From NCBI GenBank assembly GCA_965212505.1, contig OZ243123.1:3534001-3598000 (forward strand): a stretch of 64,000 nucleotides of DNA. Reading direction: 5' to 3'. This stretch comes from JAHEKO01 sp965212505 (lineage in GTDB: Bacteria > Acidobacteriota > Thermoanaerobaculia > Multivoradales > JAHEKO01). This document shows, one piece after another, positions 32,159-42,036 of this stretch (position 1 is its first letter; each line of letters opens with the position of its first letter). Made by a program: the position numbers and the translations under genes. Under the pieces are notes generated by a model. That model searched no databases and was not told the DNA's origin. It was given only the letters and a program-made list of their open reading frames with translations.

Positions 32159-33694
32159 TCAAGGCGCGCCGCCGTAGCTCACCCACCGTCCCCCCTCGTC
32201 GAACTCCCACTCTGAAGGCGGCCCCTGGAGCTCGAAGAGTTCGAGTCGCTCCGTCTCGAAGAGGAGCACCGCTTGCGCAGGTCGCGGGATGTCGGCTCGC
32301 ATGTACTCGTATCGCGTCGCCTCGTCGATCGGCCCCGAATCGATTCGAGGCACCGCGCGTCCGTCGAGGACGTTGAACACATACACGTGCTCGTAGCGAC
32401 GGAAGTCCCCGAGCTCGAGCGAAGTGATGACGCCCGCCTTGACGTCGTAGAACCAGTTGCAGACGTGCTCCGCCCCGGTACGCGTCAGAACTAAGTCGTC
32501 ATCGCTCAGTTCGACCCGCTCGGCCAGTGCCCAGAGGTCGGCGAGAACACCTTCGTGGTCGGTGTTTCGTACGCGAGCGCTCATCACCTCGCCGAAAGCG
32601 AGGAGTACCGTGCCCACCAGCAGAAGACCAACACCAACCTTCCGCCACCGCGGCGCGAGCCGTCCGTAGCGCTCGACCTGCAAGAGGATGAACAGGAGCG
32701 GAACGCTAGCGAAGAGACCGAGCCGCGCCATCAACTGCTCATCGACGATCGGCAGAAAGAGTAGGCAGCACAGGAGCACGTTGGCCAGCCAGAAGGTCCG
32801 GCCGCGCTCGGGCACCTCTTCGCTCCGGGTGCAGAGTCGATACGAGGCGGCGACGACGGCCCACAGTGCGAGCACAAAGGCGAGGCCGCCGAAAGCGGCC
32901 AGGCGATCCCGCTCGCCCGTCACGAGGCCGCCGACGAGAGAGTTGGAAAGCGAGCTCGAGGCATAGGCGAAGAGGCGCTCGAATCTTGCCGGCTCCAGCC
33001 GGTAGATCGCTCCGACAACCAGCACCGAGAAGAGGCCCAGGCCGACCCACGAGGTTGCGGCTCGCCGGGGCGAACGGCCCTTGGAGAGCGCCAGGGTCAG
33101 AGCGACGGCCCAGAGGATCAGAGCCGCGGTCGTGCCGTAGTGCGTCGTGACGATGACGGCGATGAGGACACCTGCTCCCACCATCGCCAACCATCGAACC
33201 GGGCGCCCGAGGCAGCGGTGCGAAACGACGATGAGCGAGGCGAGGAGCAACAGACCCACCGCGTTCTTCTGCAGGTACTCAGGAATGTACGAGACACTGA
33301 GCGGCAGGAACGCGGCGACTGCGACGAGCCCCCACTGGGCCGGGCGCAGCGGCCGCCCTTCGTTGAGTCGCGCAGCGAGCAGGTAGACCGGCACCGCGAC
33401 GAGAGCCGGCACAAAGCACATGACGATCCGCGTCGAAGCGACCACCGCGTCGGCCGGCTCCAGTCCGAAAGCAATCAGGAGTCGAGCGCCGAGTGCGTAG
33501 ACCTCGAACAGAAGCGGCATGTCGGCGTAGGGCAACGGATTGCCCTCGACGAGCTCCCGCACCTGCACGAAGTAGTAATAGGTGTGGTTCAACCAGCCGG
33601 TGAACTCGGGTCGCCCGAGCCAAAGGGTGAAGAACCGAACGACGACGCCCAGCCCGACGATCGCGAGGAGCTTGGGGAGATCCCTCGCGGTCAA
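32159..33694 (-). CDS. Polytopic membrane protein, PMT/ArnT-like glycosyltransferase candidate
   Basis: 511-aa integral membrane protein with about 11 hydrophobic segments and a soluble C-terminal domain of 130 residues. The first loop after TM1 contains WLNHTYYYFVQVRELVEGN and Glu/Asp-rich YADMPLLFEVYALG, reminiscent of GT-C lipid-dependent glycosyltransferases, but no certain DE motif. The frame is open far upstream inside the neighbouring gene (antisense-like Arg-rich translation). TTG 33694, six nt after GAGG, is the sensible start. It follows the flavoprotein gene by 11 bp, so the two are an operon. Confidence 0.72.
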   Translation of the reverse strand: MTARDLPKLLAIVGLGVVVRFFTLWLGRPEFTGWLNHTYYYFVQVRELVEGNPLPYADMPLLFEVYALGARLLIAFGLEPADAVVASTRIVMCFVPALVAVPVYLLAARLNEGRPLRPAQWGLVAVAAFLPLSVSYIPEYLQKNAVGLLLLASLIVVSHRCLGRPVRWLAMVGAGVLIAVIVTTHYGTTAALILWAVALTLALSKGRSPRRAATSWVGLGLFSVLVVGAIYRLEPARFERLFAYASSSLSNSLVGGLVTGERDRLAAFGGLAFVLALWAVVAASYRLCTRSEEVPERGRTFWLANVLLCCLLFLPIVDEQLMARLGLFASVPLLFILLQVERYGRLAPRWRKVGVGLLLVGTVLLAFGEVMSARVRNTDHEGVLADLWALAERVELSDDDLVLTRTGAEHVCNWFYDVKAGVITSLELGDFRRYEHVYVFNVLDGRAVPRIDSGPIDEATRYEYMRADIPRPAQAVLLFETERLELFELQGPPSEWEFDEGGRWVSYGGAP

Positions 33695-33705
33695 ACTCTG
33701 CCTCT

Positions 33706-35301
33706 CTAGCCGCGCGTGGCGGCGCCGACCAGGTTCCGACCGAGGATCGCCGAGGCCGACAGGTAGCCCCCAGCCAGCGCTCCGGCGACGCCGGCGGTCG
33801 CAACGTCCTGACCGGTCAGGAAGAGGCCCCGGATCGGAGTTCGCGGCCGCAGGAAGCGGCGCTCGAACCGCGCGGCGTCGTGATCGATACCGTAGAGCTC
33901 GCCACGGGCGTAGTTGCAGTAGTGCTGGGTCGAGAGCGGGGTCGAGATCTCGTAGTAGTCGATCTGATCGACAACCCCCGGAAGCCACGGTTCGAGGCGC
34001 TCGAACATGCGCCGAGCGAGGTCTTCCTTGAGCCGTGCGTACTCGTCGCCACGGCGCTTGACACTCTCTCCGGCCCAGGCGCTGAAACGCTCCCAAGGAG
34101 CCATGGTGATGAGCTCGATGGTGGCGCGCCCCGGATAGCGATCCTCGAAGGTGGGGTCTTTGGCCGAGGGGAAGGAGACGTAGACCAGCGGTAGCGGCGC
34201 CGACGGGTCCTTCTCGAACCGCTCCACGTTCCCGTCGTGGTCGTTGTTCGGGTAGAGCCAGAAGTTCGAGCGCGGCAGGCCGAGCTCGGCCGAGGTCTTC
34301 TGGAGGCCGGCATAGATGCACAGGTGTCCGCCGGAAGGGGTGAGCGGCGCCATCTGGCGGTCGATACTGTGGCGCTCGGTGAGATCCTCGGGCAGGAGTC
34401 GCTCGAACGTGTTGGAGGCTCCGGCGTCGCTCACCACGAGCGGCGCGCGCAGCTCGCTGCCGTCGGCCATGCGCACACCCACAGTACGGTTCTTCTCCAC
34501 CAGGATTTCAGTCACGTCGGCGTTGTAGAGAATCTGTCCGCCGGCCTCTTCGATGAGGGGCGCCATGGTCGCTGCGATCTGCGACGAACCACCGACCGGG
34601 TAGCTGCCACCCCACAGGTAGTGCCGCGCAACCATCGCGTGCATGGCGAAGCTCGAGCGACTGGGCGGCAGACCGTAGTCGCCCCACTGACCTGTGAGAA
34701 CGGCGGCGAGGTCGGGGTCGGAAACCAACTCGCCGAGGACGTCCTTGGTGGTTCGCCGCGCGTGTCGGAGGAAGGGCCACCGCATGAGCGGACCGGCGAG
34801 TGCAGCGATCGGCCGTGGAACGCCCTTCTCGGCAAAATAGAGACCGCTCGCTCGCACCGCCTTGCCGAGGAGCTGGACGTATCGGTCGATGCCTACGGCC
34901 TCAGCGGGAAAGCTCTCCTTCAGGCTCGCGGCAAAGCGATCGGGGCCCGCGACCAGATCGAAGACGCGGTCACCGAGGACGATGCGGTCGTAGACGTCAC
35001 CCATGAACTCCCACTCGAGGCGACCGTCGGTGACGTGATCGAACATGCGTCGCGCCTGCGACGTCGGATGGTGTACGCCGCCGATGTAGTGAACGCCGAC
35101 GTCCCACTCGTAACCGTTGCGCAGGAAGACGTGCGTGAACCCACCCGGCATGTAGTGGCGCTCGAGGACGAGCACCCTCTTGCCGCCATGTTTTGCGAGC
35201 AGAGCTGCAGCGGCGAGCCCTCCGACACCGGAGCCGATGACGATGACGTCGAAGAGCTCTTCAGGATCGTGCTGGCGGTACGGCTTGCCGACTCTCTGCA
35301 T
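33706..35301 (-). CDS. FAD-dependent carotenoid/retinol reductase-like oxidoreductase (CrtI/RetSat type)
   Basis: 531-aa flavoprotein. The dinucleotide-binding motif is VIVIGSGVGGLAAAALLAKHG (GxGxxG), then VLVLERHYMPGG and WDVGVHYIGG, the last being characteristic of the all-trans-retinol 13,14-reductase/CrtISO branch. The C-terminal FAD motif is GLFLTGQDVATAGVAGAL. Length fits the family. Substrate is likely an isoprenoid or other polyunsaturated lipid. It is co-directional with the downstream membrane protein, suggesting joint action on a membrane lipid. Confidence 0.9.
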   Translation of the reverse strand: MQRVGKPYRQHDPEELFDVIVIGSGVGGLAAAALLAKHGGKRVLVLERHYMPGGFTHVFLRNGYEWDVGVHYIGGVHHPTSQARRMFDHVTDGRLEWEFMGDVYDRIVLGDRVFDLVAGPDRFAASLKESFPAEAVGIDRYVQLLGKAVRASGLYFAEKGVPRPIAALAGPLMRWPFLRHARRTTKDVLGELVSDPDLAAVLTGQWGDYGLPPSRSSFAMHAMVARHYLWGGSYPVGGSSQIAATMAPLIEEAGGQILYNADVTEILVEKNRTVGVRMADGSELRAPLVVSDAGASNTFERLLPEDLTERHSIDRQMAPLTPSGGHLCIYAGLQKTSAELGLPRSNFWLYPNNDHDGNVERFEKDPSAPLPLVYVSFPSAKDPTFEDRYPGRATIELITMAPWERFSAWAGESVKRRGDEYARLKEDLARRMFERLEPWLPGVVDQIDYYEISTPLSTQHYCNYARGELYGIDHDAARFERRFLRPRTPIRGLFLTGQDVATAGVAGALAGGYLSASAILGRNLVGAATRG

Positions 35302-35402
35302 GGGATTTGCTCCGCTCTGGTCGAGCCAGCATTGTAGGCCGGCTGGGCGGTCTCTCAGGAGATGCGGCGACCGGAGCGGGCTTCACAGCCGCTCCGGTCA
35401 GC

Positions 35403-37079
35403 TCAGAACTCGACGCTCGTCAGGTAGCCGTCGTACCGAATCTCGCCACTCGAGGCATCCATCTGCACGGTGCGCCAAATGAGATGCGTCTTCGGATCGA
35501 CGTAGTAGTCGATCTTCAGGCTCCCCGCCGTCTCTTCCAAAACCGTCCACGCTCTCCCGTTCCACTCCTTCTCGGAGATCTCCAGCGTGCTGCCTCCCAT
35601 AAAGCCGTCGTCAGCCGTCGAGAGCTGTCGGAAGGCGTCGTAGAAGGAGTAGACCTCGAGGTTGCCGAGGAGCGCGCTGTTGAGATTCCGGGGAGTGTGC
35701 CGGCTCACGCTCGGACCGGGACGCGTCGGGTCGTGGATGGTCACCCGGAAGCCGTCCGACTCGACGGCCACCTCCCCATAGTTTGGGATCGAGAACCGCG
35801 CCCGAAGGGCCGAGTCGCCCAGAAGCTCCACCACTCCGTTCCTCACGCTGACGCCGTCCAGCGTTCGGCGATGCTCCCGGGTCTTGATCACCGCTCGATC
35901 GACGCCCGCATAAGCGTCGCGCATCCGCAGGAGCAGCCATTCGACCGAACCGACCGTCGACTCGACCGTAGCGGTCTCGAGAACCCGTATGGCGCTGTTG
36001 CCGTAGTCAGCCACGTAGATCTCGCCCTTGGGGCCAACCGCCACGAAGTCGAGGGTGTCGAACTGAGCGAGACGCGCGTCGGCGCCGTCGCCACTGAGCC
36101 CCGTGGTGCCGTTGCCGGCGAGGGTTGTGATCGAACCGTCCTTCTCGAGCCGCCGCACCCGCCGGTTGCCTCCGTCGGCGATGAGCAGGCTTCCGTCGGC
36201 CTGTACCGCCACACCGCCGGGCTGGTCGAGCTGCGCCAGGGCGGCGTCCTTTCGGTCGCCGTTGAATCCCGCCTCACCGGTGCCGGCGATCGTCGAGATG
36301 ATCCCGTCAGCTGTCACTCGGCGCACGGCGTGATTGCGCAGGTCTGCGATGTACAGGTTGTCGTCGCCATCCATAGCCAGCGCCGCTGGCGTGTCGAGCT
36401 GCGCCGCGGCAGCGGGCCCGCCGTCGCCCGAGAGAGCGCTCTCGCCGTTGTAGGCGTGGACGCCTGTCCCCGCATAGGTGTCGATCACTCCGTTCGGTCG
36501 AATGCGCCGGACCACGTCGTTGCCGGCGTCGGCGATGAACAGATCTCCACGGCTGTTCATCACGACGTCGTCCGGGTAGGAAAGCGAGGCCTCCGTCGCG
36601 GCGCCACCGTCGCCAGAGTAGCCCGAGACTCCGTTGCCCGCGATCGTCTCAATCACGCCATCTCGCGAGACGCGTCGCACTCGGTGGTTTCTCTGGTCGG
36701 CGATGTAGAGCACGTCGTCGGGGCCGACCCAGACACCGTAGGGATTGTTGAGGCGCGCTTGGGTGGCGGGGCCGGAGTCACCCGAATACCCGGCCTCGCC
36801 GGTGCCGGCAACCGTAGAGATTGTTCCGTCGAGATCGACGCGCCGTACCCGCTGGTTGTCGTTGTCGGCGATGTAGATGTTGCCGTGGCTGTCGACCGCG
36901 ACCCCGGACGGCTCATTGAGCTGCGCTCCGCTCGCCGGCCCTCCGTCCCCGGAGAAGCCAGGCTCACCGGTGCCAGCGATGGTGTCGACCCGGAGGGTCG
37001 CCGGTGCTGCTCCGAGGAACGAAGAAGCACTGAGAATCAAGAGCGCTCCGAGCGGCGCTTTCATGAGAGACATCCGCAT
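35403..37079 (-). CDS. Secreted NHL-repeat beta-propeller protein
   Basis: 558-aa exported protein. The start is ATG 37079, eight nt after GGAGG, followed by a signal peptide (ALLILSASSFLGAAPA). Six NHL-like repeats follow, each with IAGTGExGFSGDGGPA, then AQLxxPxGVAVDxxGNIYIAD, then NxRVRRV, together one propeller. The last 170 residues form another beta-rich domain ending in TSVEF. Such proteins bind ligands outside the cell; no enzyme motif is seen. It is convergent with nothing and separated from the flavoprotein gene by 101 bp. Confidence 0.85.
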   Translation of the reverse strand: MRMSLMKAPLGALLILSASSFLGAAPATLRVDTIAGTGEPGFSGDGGPASGAQLNEPSGVAVDSHGNIYIADNDNQRVRRVDLDGTISTVAGTGEAGYSGDSGPATQARLNNPYGVWVGPDDVLYIADQRNHRVRRVSRDGVIETIAGNGVSGYSGDGGAATEASLSYPDDVVMNSRGDLFIADAGNDVVRRIRPNGVIDTYAGTGVHAYNGESALSGDGGPAAAAQLDTPAALAMDGDDNLYIADLRNHAVRRVTADGIISTIAGTGEAGFNGDRKDAALAQLDQPGGVAVQADGSLLIADGGNRRVRRLEKDGSITTLAGNGTTGLSGDGADARLAQFDTLDFVAVGPKGEIYVADYGNSAIRVLETATVESTVGSVEWLLLRMRDAYAGVDRAVIKTREHRRTLDGVSVRNGVVELLGDSALRARFSIPNYGEVAVESDGFRVTIHDPTRPGPSVSRHTPRNLNSALLGNLEVYSFYDAFRQLSTADDGFMGGSTLEISEKEWNGRAWTVLEETAGSLKIDYYVDPKTHLIWRTVQMDASSGEIRYDGYLTSVEF

Positions 37080-37242
37080 TCTGCCGTCCTCCTCAGACGC
37101 GGCACGCACCCCTCCGACGGGAGTCGTCGGTGGGTCCGGCTCGCCATCCCTAGGACAACCGGGTAGCAAAAAGGTTACGTCTGGAGCTCAGCGGACAGCA
37201 GCCACACGAGGGCAGCCGATGTCGGCGGGACTTGACTCCAAC

Positions 37243-39054
37243 TCACGCGCCGTCGTCGATCGCCGTCGCGAGCAGGTCGATGCGCAGGCCGCCGAGCTCC
37301 GACTCACTCGCATCGACCACCACGACACCCGACCTACTCCCCGCCGAAGTAGGTCGAACGCGCACCTTGAAGCGGCAGCTCTCCTCCGGCGCCAGTCGAG
37401 CTCCGGAGCACCTGTCCTTCTTGAGCTCGAACTCTTTGCGTTGGCGCCCGCGAATCCTCAGGTCGAGGAGATCGACCTCTTGGTCGCCGTGGTTCGTGAC
37501 GACCAGCTTGCGCCGAGCCTTGCGCCCGACGTCGACCTCCCCGAAATCGAGTGCCTCCGGACGAGCGGAAAGACCGTCGACGAAGTCGACGCGGGAGATC
37601 TGAATTCTCGAGGAGGTGGGCGAATCTCGGAAATCGGCCCACGCCGTGTAGACCCGACCTCCAGCGGCCGCCAACCCCTGGTAGTCGCCGTACTGGAAGT
37701 TGGTGCGAGCGACGCTGGGAGCTGACGAGATCCGCACCGGCGAGTGGAACGACTCGCCGGCGTCGTCCGACCAGCTCAGGTAGACGTGCGTCGACAGCCG
37801 GTTCGGGTCGTCCCGGGTGTCCTTGTAGCCCACGTACACGGAGCCGGTCTCCGGATCGACGTCGAGCCACTGGTGGTACTGATCCGCGGTCCCCTCTTCG
37901 ACGCCGCTGGCGACAATCTGGCCATCCCACGTGACCCCTCGATCGACCGACCGGCTGACAAACACGTCCGGAGAACAGGCTCTGCTGATGCTGCAACCGT
38001 CGTCGCAGTTGGTGGAGCTCCCGACCGGATAGTCCGACCAGCTCACGTACAGATTCCCGCGACCGGCACCCTCCGAGCGATCGACGCCGATCGAGGCGTG
38101 CACTAGCGCCATGCGCGTGCAGGCGGAGGGGGTCATGGTGTACCACCCGGCTCGTACGCTCGCCACGCGCCGCGCCGACTCGAAGCTGAAGCCACCGTCG
38201 AGGGAGCGAAACAGAAGAATCGCCCCTTCAGACCCGCTATTGGCCGCCAGATAGACCGCACCGTCGTGGTCTGTCGCGAGGTCCAGGCCGCTGATCGCAA
38301 CCGGCGAAATCTCCTGCGGCGGCAAGTAGCTCAGGCCACCGTTCTCCGATCTCGAGAAGAAGACGCCACCGGCTGGAAGCTTCCACGCGACGTAGACGTG
38401 ATCTCGAAACGGGCTCTCCGGATGATCGTCAGCGACCACGATCACCTTGTCGTCGCCCGTCGTGGCGCTGATGCGCTGGGTCGCCGACCAGGTGCGACCA
38501 CCATCTTGGGACTGGTTCACCTCGATCCCGACCGGGCTGTTGGGCGGGACCACCGGAATGTGGACCAGATGGGCGACGCCCTGGGAGTCGAAGGTAACCA
38601 TCGGATCGGCATGGAAGGTCGTGCCCGAACTCAGCGGAATCTGCGCGGTCGACCAGCTCTTGCCGCCATCGTCGGAGGCCATGGTCCAGATGCGACCGTC
38701 CGGGAGGAGGCTCATCGCCGCCGCGACCACCCGGTCGGTATCGAAACGATCGACCGCGATCGAGACCTCGCCAAGAGCGACGCTCACCGGACTGGCGGCG
38801 ACGTCGCCTTGGTCGACAACACCTACGGGATTCCGCCTCTTCGTCGCCGCTCGCGAGGGAACCGGCGAGCGTCTCGGAACCGAAGTCAGCCCGGTACTCG
38901 ACGCAACGGCGAGGTTGTGATGCGCCGGCAGCCCAGGCCCGACGTCTCGCAAAAGAAACCAGAGGGTCGATGCCAAGACCAGCGTCAAGGCGCTCGAGAC
39001 CACGAACCGCAGAACACAGCGCTTCGACCGGTCAGGCTCCGGCGAGTCCGCCAT
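37243..39054 (-). CDS. Membrane-anchored BNR/sialidase-fold protein with C-terminal ASH-like domain
   Basis: 603-aa protein. A single N-terminal transmembrane segment (FVVSSALTLVLASTLWFLL) is followed by Asp-box repeats of the sialidase fold (SDDGGKSW, SQDGGRTW, SLDGGFSF, SVDRGVTW, SDDAGESF). The C-terminal 110 residues are an ASH/choice-of-anchor-like beta domain (LDFGEVDVGRKARRKLVVTNHG). The catalytic Arg triad of true sialidases is not evident, so the propeller is probably structural or binding. Likely anchored with its bulk in the periplasm. Confidence 0.85.
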   Translation of the reverse strand: MADSPEPDRSKRCVLRFVVSSALTLVLASTLWFLLRDVGPGLPAHHNLAVASSTGLTSVPRRSPVPSRAATKRRNPVGVVDQGDVAASPVSVALGEVSIAVDRFDTDRVVAAAMSLLPDGRIWTMASDDGGKSWSTAQIPLSSGTTFHADPMVTFDSQGVAHLVHIPVVPPNSPVGIEVNQSQDGGRTWSATQRISATTGDDKVIVVADDHPESPFRDHVYVAWKLPAGGVFFSRSENGGLSYLPPQEISPVAISGLDLATDHDGAVYLAANSGSEGAILLFRSLDGGFSFESARRVASVRAGWYTMTPSACTRMALVHASIGVDRSEGAGRGNLYVSWSDYPVGSSTNCDDGCSISRACSPDVFVSRSVDRGVTWDGQIVASGVEEGTADQYHQWLDVDPETGSVYVGYKDTRDDPNRLSTHVYLSWSDDAGESFHSPVRISSAPSVARTNFQYGDYQGLAAAGGRVYTAWADFRDSPTSSRIQISRVDFVDGLSARPEALDFGEVDVGRKARRKLVVTNHGDQEVDLLDLRIRGRQRKEFELKKDRCSGARLAPEESCRFKVRVRPTSAGSRSGVVVVDASESELGGLRIDLLATAIDDGA

Positions 39055-39142
39055 GCAAGGAGTCTACGGCACGACAACACGACCGGAACGCTGCCGGGGA
39101 CGAGGCGCTACGGACTCTGCAGCGCGGCTCGACGGGCGCCGC

Positions 39143-40456
39143 TCAAGGGGAAATCTGATCCGACTCGAACCCTACCGAGCGCATCTCGGCAACCCGCTCG
39201 AGCTGGGCAAGACGGGCTCTGATCTCGCGCAGAGCATCGGCCTGGAGCTCGTTGCGATGGCGCTCCTCGGCGAGCTGTCGTTGCGCCGTCTGGAGTTCGT
39301 TGAGCAGCATCGGGGTCAAGTGCCGGTAGAGCACCGCCTCGGGTCTCCCCTCCTCGTCATAGGCGACGAGCTCGGGAAAAACCTCCGCCACCTCCTCGGC
39401 GATCAGGCCGTACTGACGCGGCTTCGCGTCGTGCTCGGAACCGCCTCGATAGTGAAAGGTCACCGGCCTCAACGCGCCCAGCCGCTCAGACGCCTTGGCC
39501 ATGTCGCGGATCTCCTCCTTGAAGCGGCGCGAAGACGACACCGTTCCGAGCTGACCGGCGCTGTCGATCACGACGGAAAGCGCATCGGGCTCACCCGTAG
39601 TGATCCCTCGAATACCAGAGATAAACGCTCGGTTCTGTTGACGGGTGCCGGTGCCGGTACTGTTGCCAATCCGGAGAGTATTCGACTCCTGATCGCCAAG
39701 TGCGGCGATCCAGATATTGTCCGAGCCGTCGTAGTTCAGAAAACCTGCGGCGTAGCCGAGCGCCGTGTTGGAAGACCCCCCGACGGCAAGGCCCATAGCA
39801 GCATAGCCAATGGCGGTATTGGCGGACCCCGACACGCTGTCGTTGAGCGCCACCGCGCCGAATGCAGAGTTGGCCGAGCCCGAGACATGGAGAGTCAACG
39901 CTTGCGCACCGGTAGCGGTGTTTCCGGTTCCAGAACTGAAGTAGAGCGCCGCGAAGCCTATGGCGGTGTTCAAGACTCCTGCCTCATTGGAGTAAAGGGC
40001 GAAGGCGCCCATCGCCGTGTTCTCCCTCCCCGTCGTGTTGGACGAGAGGGCCGAGGCGCCCATCGCCGTGTTGCCGGACCCAGCGGAGGGGCCCGACGTC
40101 ACGCTGATCAGCGCATTGAGGCCGAGCGCCGTGTTCCCGTGGATCGCCCCGCCGTCGTTGTGCAGGAACGGATAACCGTCCTTGAAGATGTAGCCACCCA
40201 GGCGCATAGCGCCGTCGATCGACAGAGCGTAGTCGCTCGGCGGTGTCACCGTTCGAGATGTGGGCACCCCACCTCCCGCCACCTGGAACCTGCTCAGCGT
40301 GCTGTGGGTTAGCGGGCGTCCGGTCGCGACTTCGAGTTCCCTGGACAACAGCCGGGGACCAGCTGTCTCTTCCGCTCCGATCGTCGCCGGCGACGCCAGC
40401 CAAACGAGACCGAGAACAACTCCGGCTCCGATGGATTCAAGGGTGACTGTCCGCAT
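39143..40456 (-). CDS. Secreted protein with NTAxG repeats and S74 endosialidase-chaperone domain (copy 1)
   Basis: 437-aa protein with signal peptide and AAAGGAG before ATG 40456. The middle has seven repeats of about 17 residues beginning NTAxGxxAL, resembling YadA-like head coils of trimeric adhesins. The C-terminus is a Peptidase_S74 intramolecular chaperone (SSSRRFKEEIRDM, then RQYGLIAEEVAEVFPELV, then a final coiled coil LLNELQTAQRQLAEE). S74 domains normally trimerise the fibre and are then released by self-cleavage at the Ser. No outer-membrane anchor follows, so the fibre may be secreted. A paralogue lies directly upstream. Confidence 0.88.
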   Translation of the reverse strand: MRTVTLESIGAGVVLGLVWLASPATIGAEETAGPRLLSRELEVATGRPLTHSTLSRFQVAGGGVPTSRTVTPPSDYALSIDGAMRLGGYIFKDGYPFLHNDGGAIHGNTALGLNALISVTSGPSAGSGNTAMGASALSSNTTGRENTAMGAFALYSNEAGVLNTAIGFAALYFSSGTGNTATGAQALTLHVSGSANSAFGAVALNDSVSGSANTAIGYAAMGLAVGGSSNTALGYAAGFLNYDGSDNIWIAALGDQESNTLRIGNSTGTGTRQQNRAFISGIRGITTGEPDALSVVIDSAGQLGTVSSSRRFKEEIRDMAKASERLGALRPVTFHYRGGSEHDAKPRQYGLIAEEVAEVFPELVAYDEEGRPEAVLYRHLTPMLLNELQTAQRQLAEERHRNELQADALREIRARLAQLERVAEMRSVGFESDQISP

Positions 40457-40737
40457 GCCCGACTCCTTTGTGGTGAATGAAGATCTGGCAGCAGTCTAGC
40501 TTGGCGGCTTCGAGCGCTTCCGGAGCAAGACCGCAGGCGGCCGCGACCTACGAAAGCCGACAGAGAGCAGGGCGCGGCTGGGCTCACCCTCCACAAAGCG
40601 AGGCACGCCCAACCGAAACACCGCCGCTACGCCGCCTGATCGACCCGTCCGCAGCTGAGCTCGGCGGAGGTCATGGACCTCAGACCGAGGCGCTGTGCTC
40701 TCGACAGCTCTGCGAGAGGCACCGCCTTCAGGAGGCC

Positions 40738-42036
40738 CTACTCCGAGTCGAGCCCAGCCGAGCGCACCTCGGCAATCTGTTCGAGCTGGGAGAGCCGCGC
40801 TCTGATCTCTCGCAGCGCACGGGCCTGGAGCTCGTTGCGATGGCGCTCCTCGGCGAGCTGTCGTTGCGCCGTCTGGAGCTCGTTGAGCAGCATCGGGGTC
40901 AAGTGCCGATAGAGCACCGCCTCGGGTCTCCCCTCCTCGTCATACGCGACGAGCTCGGGAAAGACCACCGCTACTTCCTCGGCAATCAGACCGTACTGAC
41001 GCGGATTGCCGTCGTGCTCGGACTCGCCTCGATAGTGGAACGTCACCGGCCGCAACGCGGCCAACCCCTCAGACGTCCCAGCCATGTCGCGGATCCCCTC
41101 CTTGAAGCGCCGTGAAGACGACACCGTGCCGAGCTGGCCGTCACTATCGATCACAACGGTGAGCGCATCGGGCTCGCCCGTAGTGACGCCTCGAATCCCG
41201 GAAATGAACGCTCGATTCTGCTGGAAGGAGCCCGAGCCGGTGCCGCTTCCGATGCGCATCGTATTCGACTCATCTGCACCGAAAGCCGAAATCCACACAT
41301 TGTTCGACCCGCTGAAATTGAGGAGGCCTGCGCCGTATCCCAGTGCGGTGTTGTTGCTTCCCGTCAAGGTATAGGCCATTGCCGACCCACCGATCGCGGT
41401 GTTGAAAGACCCCGAGGTGCTGTTTTGAAGGGTGAGCGAGCCGAAGGCAGCGTTGGACGTGCCCGAGCTGATGTCGGTCAGCGAGTAGACACCGTTAGCG
41501 GTATTGAAGCTGCCCCCGCTGAAGTACAACGCCGCGAAGCCGGTCGCCGTGTTGGAGCTGCCCGTAGCATTCGAGTAGAGCGCAAACGCCCCTGTCGCTG
41601 TGTTCCTGGACCCTGTCGTATTGGACAAAAGGGCCGAGGCACCCACCGCGGTATTGCGAGAACCGGAGCCACTCGTAGGGTCACCTGGAGTCGCGTTGAT
41701 CAGAGCGTTCAGGCCGAGTGCGGTGTTGACGTACGCGGCTCCGCCATCGTTGTGTAAGAACGGATACCCGTCCTTGAAGACAGAGCCACCTAACCGCATA
41801 GAACCGTCGATCGCCAACGCGTAGCTGCCCGGCGGCTCGACGGTGCGCACCGGTGTCGGCCCAGGCCTGAGCGCCCCGGTCCCGCTCAACGTAGGGTGAA
41901 ACAGAGGTGTAGGAGCCGGGAGTAGGTCCGCACCGGGCAGCAGCCCACGACGACTGGGCACCTCCTCCGCTCGGACAGCTGCAGGGAGAGTCAATGTGAC
42001 GAGACCGAGAACAACTCCGAAGACTACTTTCCGCAT
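40738..42036 (-). CDS. Secreted protein with NTAxG repeats and S74 endosialidase-chaperone domain (copy 2)
   Basis: 432-aa paralogue of the neighbouring gene, with the same architecture: signal peptide (VVLGLVTLTLPAAVRA), Pro-rich linker, 17-residue NTAxG repeats, and S74 chaperone (SSSRRFKEGIRDM, RQYGLIAEEVAVVFPELV, C-terminal coiled coil). AAGGAG precedes ATG 42036; a much longer in-frame extension upstream lacks a signal peptide. The DNA of the S74 part is almost identical to copy 1, while the repeats differ more. Tandem duplication is clear. Each copy has its own ribosome site and 5' region. Confidence 0.88.
   Translation of the reverse strand: MRKVVFGVVLGLVTLTLPAAVRAEEVPSRRGLLPGADLLPAPTPLFHPTLSGTGALRPGPTPVRTVEPPGSYALAIDGSMRLGGSVFKDGYPFLHNDGGAAYVNTALGLNALINATPGDPTSGSGSRNTAVGASALLSNTTGSRNTATGAFALYSNATGSSNTATGFAALYFSGGSFNTANGVYSLTDISSGTSNAAFGSLTLQNSTSGSFNTAIGGSAMAYTLTGSNNTALGYGAGLLNFSGSNNVWISAFGADESNTMRIGSGTGSGSFQQNRAFISGIRGVTTGEPDALTVVIDSDGQLGTVSSSRRFKEGIRDMAGTSEGLAALRPVTFHYRGESEHDGNPRQYGLIAEEVAVVFPELVAYDEEGRPEAVLYRHLTPMLLNELQTAQRQLAEERHRNELQARALREIRARLSQLEQIAEVRSAGLDSE

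Noticed and set aside
33695..34321. N-terminal 209-codon extension of the membrane protein at 32159-33694
   Set aside because: Arg/Pro-rich translation lying in another frame of the flavoprotein gene; membrane segments begin only after TTG 33694.
35307..37166. Long open frame (619 codons) antisense to the NHL protein gene
   Set aside because: Its apparent repeats are the reverse strand of the NHL repeats; no ribosome site or signal peptide.
39700..40100. 51-bp period repeats that could suggest a CRISPR-like or satellite array
   Set aside because: They are in-frame and encode the 17-residue NTAxG protein repeats; there are no constant repeats with unique spacers. No CRISPR array is seen in the window.
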